Shown: in pieces, positions 6,630-9,808 of the stretch
Layout of the letters: each line of letters begins with the position of its first letter
Position numbering within the stretch: the stretch's first letter is position 1
Assembly: GCA_945906975.1 (NCBI GenBank)
Contig: CAMDRY010000081.1
Coordinates: 1 to 9,808, forward strand
Direction of reading: 5' to 3'
DNA from: Bordetella parapertussis
GTDB lineage: Bacteria > Pseudomonadota > Gammaproteobacteria > Burkholderiales > SG8-39
DNA: 9,808 nucleotides
Translations under genes and position numbers: made by a program
The notes under the pieces: generated by a model
Database searches by the model: none
Told to the model about the DNA's origin: nothing
The model's input: the letters and a program-made list of their open reading frames with translations, nothing else

Positions 6630-7598
6630 ATGCCAATGCGAAGCGCCCTAACCCTCGCCACCGCGTGTTACTTAAGTGTATGGAGCACACAATCCTTTGC
6701 GCAAAGCTATCCGGTAAAGCCAGTGCGAGTCATCGTCCCTGCCGCGCCTGGGGGCGGCCTGGACCTCACCGCGCGCGCCTTCACACCGCGCCTGGCCGAG
6801 ATCTTCGGTCAAAACGTGGTGATAGAAAACCGCGCCGGCGCCAATTTCATTCTCGGTACGGAGGCCGTGGCAAAGGCCACGCCCGACGGCTATACGCTGC
6901 TATACACCAGCCACGCCGCGCTCACCATCAATCCGGTGACCTACGCGAAGCTGCCCTATAGCACGCAAGACTTGGCGCCGATCACCATCGTCTACATCAC
7001 GCCTTCAGCGCTATTAGTGAATGCCGCCCTGCCTATCAAATCCGTTCAAGATCTAGTCGCACAACTACGCGCCAACCCCGGCAAATTCAACCATGGCTCC
7101 AATAGCGCCTCCACCATGCTTGCCTCGGAATTACTGAAATCGATTGCCAAGGTCGACTACCAGGACATCAATTACAAAGGCGGCGTCCTGGCTGCGGCCG
7201 CTACGGCGGCCGGTGAAATTCAGTTTTGCATCGTTGACATGGGCAGCGCCACCGCGCCGATCAAATCGGGCCGCGTACGCCTCGTCGCCGTCACCACCCC
7301 GCAACGATCCAAACTCACCCCCGATACGCCGACCTTGGCCGAATCGGGCGTGCCTGGTTACGCCTATACGGGCATGACAGTACTGCTCGCGCCAGCAAAG
7401 ACGCCAACCGAAATCGTTGCACGCACCAACGCCATCATGAAAAAAGTTCTCTCCGAACCCGAAATCATCTCGAAATTAGAGACCTATGGCGGCGAGGCGC
7501 AGTCCTCGAATAGCGCTGAAGAGGCGTCGAGAGTGTTGCGCGAGGAATTGGAGCGTTGGGAAAAATTGGTGAAGGATCGTGGGCTTAAGTTTCAGTAA
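6630..7598 (+). CDS. Bug/TctC-family tripartite tricarboxylate transporter substrate-binding protein (receptor C)
   Basis: The third close paralogue, 322 residues. Seen: a compact signal peptide MPMRSALTLATACYLSVW with probable cleavage in SFA-QS, then YPVKPVRVIVPAAPGGGLD, VVIENRAGANFILGTEAVAK and PDGYTLLYTSHAAL. A central NSASTMLASELLKSIAKVDY block closely matches receptors A and B, and the end WEKLVKDRGLKFQ resembles that of A. ATG 6630 lies one base after the ThDP enzyme stop and has no clear ribosome binding site, so expression probably depends on translational coupling; ATG 6636 is also possible. Codons end more often in A or T than in receptor D. It is probably the last gene of the second operon, since a long gap follows. 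The family is secure and the ligand unknown, probably like that of A and B. Confidence 0.92.
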   Translation: MPMRSALTLATACYLSVWSTQSFAQSYPVKPVRVIVPAAPGGGLDLTARAFTPRLAEIFGQNVVIENRAGANFILGTEAVAKATPDGYTLLYTSHAALTINPVTYAKLPYSTQDLAPITIVYITPSALLVNAALPIKSVQDLVAQLRANPGKFNHGSNSASTMLASELLKSIAKVDYQDINYKGGVLAAAATAAGEIQFCIVDMGSATAPIKSGRVRLVAVTTPQRSKLTPDTPTLAESGVPGYAYTGMTVLLAPAKTPTEIVARTNAIMKKVLSEPEIISKLETYGGEAQSSNSAEEASRVLREELERWEKLVKDRGLKFQ

Positions 7599-7754
7599 TA
7601 TATTCAACTTGCGGCAAGCCGAACCAACTTGACCATGCGCCTGCGCGGCGCCACAAACACGCCAATCGGGATATTTGCCGGCGTCCATGGACACAACGTC
7701 CCCGAAACTGTCACCAACGACCGCCACAGGCGTCGAATTACAATAAATGACCAC

Positions 7755-7768
7755 AATCTAAGTAGATT
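7755..7768. repeat. Inverted repeat AATCTA-AG-TAGATT, operator-like
   Basis: Two perfect six-base arms with a two-base spacer, 33 bases before the ATG of the ATPase remnant. A related half, TTTAGATT, follows at 7784-7791, and TACAAT (7779-7784) between them could be a -10 box. The arrangement looks like an old operator-promoter of the decayed gene. No regulator is identifiable. Confidence 0.35.
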
Positions 7769-7800
7769 AACTTTCTCCTACAATTTAGATTACAGTCCTC

Positions 7801-7905
7801 ATGCATCCTCGTCCCCTTTACCTTGATCGAATTGCCCCTCATCTGGGCAATCCGCTGATCAAGGTGCTCACCGGCATGCGTCGCGTTGACAAGAGCGCGG
7901 CTATT
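7801..7905 (+). pseudogene. 5' remnant of an AAA_14/DUF4143-type ATPase with a damaged Walker A motif
   Basis: From ATG 7801 the first 35 codons read MHPRPLYLDRIAPHLG, then NPLIKVLTGMRRVDKSAAI. This is the characteristic N-terminus of single-gene bacterial ATPases of the AAA_14/DUF4143 type: an RPLYL opening, LIKVLTG and then a Walker A motif, usually GMRRVGKS. Here the essential P-loop glycine is aspartate (GAC for GGC, one base change). After about 7905 the similarity ends; the frame runs on through unrelated sequence to a stop at 8035-8037. A normal member has roughly 400 residues with a C-terminal DUF4143 domain, and neither the rest of the ATPase nor that domain is found downstream. This is a truncated, non-functional fragment. 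The identification rests on motif memory over 35 residues. Confidence 0.6.
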
Positions 7906-7982
7906 CGCTCACCCTGCCGACTATCTAGCACTGCTCCGGCCTGTGGCTGCCAGAAGGGTACGTCTCTCGCGATTGGCACCCC

Positions 7983-8055
7983 GCACCTTGCGGTGCTTCG
8001 TTACATTGTCAGGGTCGCTCTTTATTCAGACCCCTGATTCACCCGGTGACACGGG
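7983..8055. repeat. Run of three short hairpins
   Basis: Three potential stem-loops follow each other: GCACC/GGTGC (7983-7987 with 7992-7996), TCAGGGTC with GACCCCTGA (8009-8016 with 8029-8037, one bulge), and CCCG/CGGG (8042-8045 with 8052-8055). None is followed by a T-run, so they are not clear terminators. They may be part of a mobile or repetitive element. Confidence 0.35.
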
Positions 8056-8096
8056 CGGTTCCCTCCTTTCCTTTATAGTGGGAACAACTTTCACAA

Positions 8097-8111
8097 GCGA
8101 CTTCGTGTCGC
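8097..8111. repeat. Small stem-loop GCGAC-TTCGT-GTCGC
   Basis: A perfect five-base stem with a five-base loop, flanked by CAA and TTG that could lengthen the stem across a two-base bulge. The following TTGATTTGACT is only mildly T-rich, so termination here is possible but weakly supported. Confidence 0.3.
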
Positions 8112-8144
8112 ACTTGATTTGACTATCTTATGTCCGGGGCGTCG

Positions 8145-8153
8145 TGCTATATT
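8145..8153 (+). promoter_or_regulatory. Extended -10 promoter candidate TGCTATATT before receptor D
   Basis: TGC followed by TATATT matches an extended -10 element, with five of six bases in the hexamer. TTGACT at 8119-8124 would be a good -35 but is 23 bases away, too far for normal spacing, so the element would rely on its TG extension. Transcription would start near 8160, giving a leader of about 80 bases before receptor D. Confidence 0.35.
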
Positions 8154-8242
8154 CGAATACATAGGGGCTCGCTAACTGGTATTTGACGTCGGCGAGTGGA
8201 CGCTCAAGTATGATCAATTCGCCAATTGATGGGACTGGTCCG

Positions 8243-9223
8243 ATGAAATGCCACAGATCTCGCGCCGCGGTCGCCTTGGCGGTCGCAGCCTGTCTCTTGA
8301 CCGTTGGCACACCCTCAGCGGTCGGGCAGGAGTACCCCTCCAAACCTGTCCGTGTCTTTCTGGAGTTTGCTGCCGGCGCTTCGGGCGACGTCTACATGCG
8401 CGCCATCACGACCGCGATGTCCAAGGTAATGGGGCAGCCCATCGTCATCGAGAACCGGCCGGGCGCCGGCGGGGTGGTCGCGGCCGAAGCCGGAGCGCGG
8501 GCGGTTCCCGACGGCTACACGCTGCTCGCGTCCACCAGCAGCTCGCTGATCTTGAGGCCGCACCTCATCAAGAACAACTCCGTCGACCTCGCGCGGGATC
8601 TCACGCCGATCACCGGCCTGTGGAGTGCCCCCTCGGTGCTCGTCGTCTCCCCGTCCCTGCCGGTGAAGTCTGTGAAGGAGCTCATCGAGTACGCGCGCGC
8701 CAATCCCGGGAATGTTGCGTACGGCACGACCGGCATCGGTGGGACCCACCACTTCAACGGCGAGCAGCTGCAGGCCTACACCGGGGTGAAGCTGCGGCAC
8801 ATCCCGTACAAGCCCAACAGCCAGAACTACGTCGACGTCGTCAGCGGCGAGCTCCCCATTGTCATCGGCAACTCCGGCATCGCAGCCCCTTTCATCAAGA
8901 CGCAGAAGGTCCGCCTGCTCGCCGTCATCGAAGGACGGAGCCCCCTGTTCCCCGACACACCGGGTCTCGGCGAACTAGTTCCCGGGTTCTCCGCGGTGCC
9001 CAATCCGGTCATGCTGTTCGGCCCCGCCAAGCTTCCGAGCACGCTGGTGCGCCGCATCAACGGGGACGTGAACAAGGCACTCGCGCTCCCCGAAGTGAGG
9101 CAGGTGCTCCACGACGCAGACCTGATCGGCGAGACGCCCGAGGCGTTCCAGGCGCGTATCAACCAGCAGATCGCGGTCGTGGCGAAGATCGCCAAGGCGG
9201 CGAACATCCAGCCGACCGAGTGA
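8243..9223 (+). CDS. Bug/TctC-family tripartite tricarboxylate transporter substrate-binding protein (receptor D)
   Basis: A periplasmic solute receptor of 326 residues from a different branch than A, B and C. Start 8243 gives a textbook signal peptide: MKCHRSR, then hydrophobic AAVALAVAACLLTVGT, with probable cleavage before QEYPSKPVRV. ATG 8210 and TTG 8183 would add 11 and 20 residues; neither has a strong ribosome binding site. Family marks are IVIENRPGAGGVVAAEAG, VPDGYTLLA and FPDTPGLGELVPGF. The usual PGGxxD ligand loop is replaced by EFAAGASGDVYMR, and the second loop (TTGIGGTHHFNGEQLQ) also differs from A to C, so a different ligand is likely. Third codon positions are almost all G or C, unlike receptor C. 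Rieske C follows after 114 bases, repeating the receptor-oxygenase pairing. The family is secure. Confidence 0.92.
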   Translation: MKCHRSRAAVALAVAACLLTVGTPSAVGQEYPSKPVRVFLEFAAGASGDVYMRAITTAMSKVMGQPIVIENRPGAGGVVAAEAGARAVPDGYTLLASTSSSLILRPHLIKNNSVDLARDLTPITGLWSAPSVLVVSPSLPVKSVKELIEYARANPGNVAYGTTGIGGTHHFNGEQLQAYTGVKLRHIPYKPNSQNYVDVVSGELPIVIGNSGIAAPFIKTQKVRLLAVIEGRSPLFPDTPGLGELVPGFSAVPNPVMLFGPAKLPSTLVRRINGDVNKALALPEVRQVLHDADLIGETPEAFQARINQQIAVVAKIAKAANIQPTE

Positions 9224-9240
9224 CGCTTGCCCTCGCCGAA

Positions 9241-9315
9241 TGCGCCGCGCGTTGATGCATCAGCGCGACATCGAACGATAAGGACGCTGGTGCGACTGTG
9301 ATGACGCGCGGCGCA
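9241..9315. repeat. Perfect 12-base inverted repeat around a 51-base spacer, in the leader of Rieske C
   Basis: TGCGCCGCGCGT (9241-9252) and ACGCGCGGCGCA (9304-9315) are exact reverse complements, extendable by two G-T pairs on the inside. In RNA this would form a strong stem closing a loop of about 50 bases, ending 12 bases before the AGGGG ribosome binding site of Rieske C (9327-9331). It lies between receptor D and Rieske C and could act in processing, attenuation or as paired protein-binding sites. Confidence 0.5.
9248..9267. repeat. 20-base near-perfect palindrome
   Basis: CGCGTTGATG (9248-9257) and CATCAGCGCG (9258-9267) are complementary at nine of ten positions, with a T-G pair as the exception. 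The core TGATGCATCA is perfect. It overlaps the left arm of the longer inverted repeat, so in RNA the two structures would compete. It could also be an operator for a dimeric regulator. No T-run follows, so it is not a standard terminator. Confidence 0.45.
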
Positions 9316-9337
9316 CAATGACTCGCAGGGGCACATC

Positions 9338-9808
9338 ATGGCCATGCTGACGAAGGAACAAAACGAGCGGCTCACCCGGGTCGGGCCGGGCACTCCCATG
9401 GGCGAGCTGATGCGCCGCTACTGGCACCCGGTCGCCGCCAAGGCGCAGCTCCTCGAGCGCAAGGTCTTGCCGGTGAGGTTGTTCGGAGAGGACCTAGTGC
9501 TGTTCATCGACGGCCAGGGCCGCATCGGGCTCGTGTCTGATCGCTGCGCGCACCGCCTGGTCAAGCTCGACACCGCCTACACGACGGAACACGGCCTGCG
9601 TTGCCCCTATCACGGCTGGACGTACGACACGCACGGCCAGTGCGTCGACCAGCCCGGCGAGCCCGCGGCGAGCCGGCTGAAGGACAAGGTGAAGTTGCGC
9701 TCCTATCCGGTGCAGGAGCTGGCCGGCCTTCTGTTCGCCTACCTGGGCCCGGATCCCGTGCCGCTCCTGCCGCGATGGGACCGCCTCGTCTGGGACAACG
9801 TGTTCCGC
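9338..9808 (+). CDS. Rieske [2Fe-2S] aromatic ring-hydroxylating oxygenase, alpha subunit, N-terminal part (Rieske C, runs off the window)
   Basis: The first 157 codons of a third group I Rieske oxygenase; the frame stays open to the last base. ATG 9338 has AGGGG (9327-9331) 6 bases upstream; ATG 9344 is less well placed. Seen: the family opening RVGPGTPMGELMRRYWHPVA, Rieske ligands C70-x-H72 (RCAHRL) and C89-x-x-H92 (CPYHGW), and the domain end YPVQELAGLLFAYLG. The mononuclear iron site lies beyond the window and cannot be judged. It differs considerably from Rieske A and B (for example CPYHGWTYD against CMYHGW) and shares the high third-position GC of receptor D. It looks closer to ordinary phthalate 4,5-dioxygenase-type proteins. 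About 60 percent of the protein is missing, by comparison with the 390-406 residues of A and B. Confidence 0.9.
   Translation, partial: MAMLTKEQNERLTRVGPGTPMGELMRRYWHPVAAKAQLLERKVLPVRLFGEDLVLFIDGQGRIGLVSDRCAHRLVKLDTAYTTEHGLRCPYHGWTYDTHGQCVDQPGEPAASRLKDKVKLRSYPVQELAGLLFAYLGPDPVPLLPRWDRLVWDNVFR

Larger units (their letters stand above)
7599..8242. other. Long gap without an intact gene; gene remnant, palindromes and hairpins
   Basis: No full gene is supported in these 644 bases. Bases 7599-7754 show only a ten-base palindrome, GTCCATGGAC (7683-7692), and no recognisable coding signal. Then come an inverted repeat (7755-7768), a decayed ATPase start (7801-7905), a run of small hairpins (about 7983-8111) and an extended -10 candidate (8145-8153). 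Short frames after 7905 look like nothing known. The mixture suggests a degraded insertion or recombination zone between the second and third blocks. Confidence 0.5.

Noticed and set aside
7476..7754. Minus-strand frame over the end of receptor C and the gap
   Set aside because: It has no recognisable family, no convincing ribosome binding site, and overlaps the 3' end of receptor C.
7983..8111. The hairpin series as a CRISPR array or integron attC site
   Set aside because: There are no regularly spaced identical repeats, and no R and L boxes or GTTRGGC-like core can be seen.
7886..8122. Short plus-strand frame of 78 codons in the gap
   Set aside because: It overlaps the ATPase remnant out of frame, has no motif and no good ribosome binding site; it is probably chance.
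8248..9255. A 335-codon frame overlapping receptor D
   Set aside because: It is a shifted shadow of the GC-rich receptor D gene, dominated by arginine, alanine and glycine, with no family motif.

Overview
The window looks like a catabolic accessory region from a betaproteobacterium, probably Burkholderiales or a relative. The evidence is a moderately high GC content and four periplasmic substrate-binding proteins of the Bug/TctC type, a family greatly expanded in Bordetella, Achromobacter, Cupriavidus and Variovorax. The species cannot be fixed from the sequence. Every recognisable intact gene is on the + strand.

Layout. Bases 1-127 hold the last 30 codons of an IS256-family transposase and a probable right end of that insertion sequence. 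A short orphan reading-frame tail and a perfect TATAAT box follow. The first block (254-3594) is Bug receptor A, Rieske oxygenase A and Bug receptor B; Rieske A and receptor B overlap by ATGA. After a 254-base AT-richer gap comes the second block (3849-7598): Rieske oxygenase B, a thiamine-diphosphate (ThDP) enzyme overlapping it by ATGA, and Bug receptor C one base further on. A 644-base gap (7599-8242) contains no intact gene. It holds a palindrome, a decayed 5' fragment of an AAA_14/DUF4143-type ATPase with a broken P-loop, several hairpins and an extended -10 promoter candidate. The third block (8243 to the end) is Bug receptor D and the first 157 codons of Rieske oxygenase C, with nested inverted repeats in between.

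How the genes may work together. The recurring theme is a Bug-type solute receptor next to a group I (phthalate-4,5-dioxygenase-like) Rieske oxygenase, seen three times. Receptors A, B and C resemble each other closely, and so do Rieske A and B, so the first two blocks look like products of local duplication. Receptor D and Rieske C are a more distant pair with much higher GC at third codon positions. The likely job is capture of an organic acid in the periplasm, its oxidation or O-demethylation in the cytoplasm, and, in block two, ThDP-dependent carbon-carbon bond chemistry on a 2-oxo acid. The substrate cannot be read from the sequence. No reductase or ferredoxin for the oxygenases, no TctA/TctB membrane subunits for the receptors and no regulator gene are present, so these must lie outside the window.
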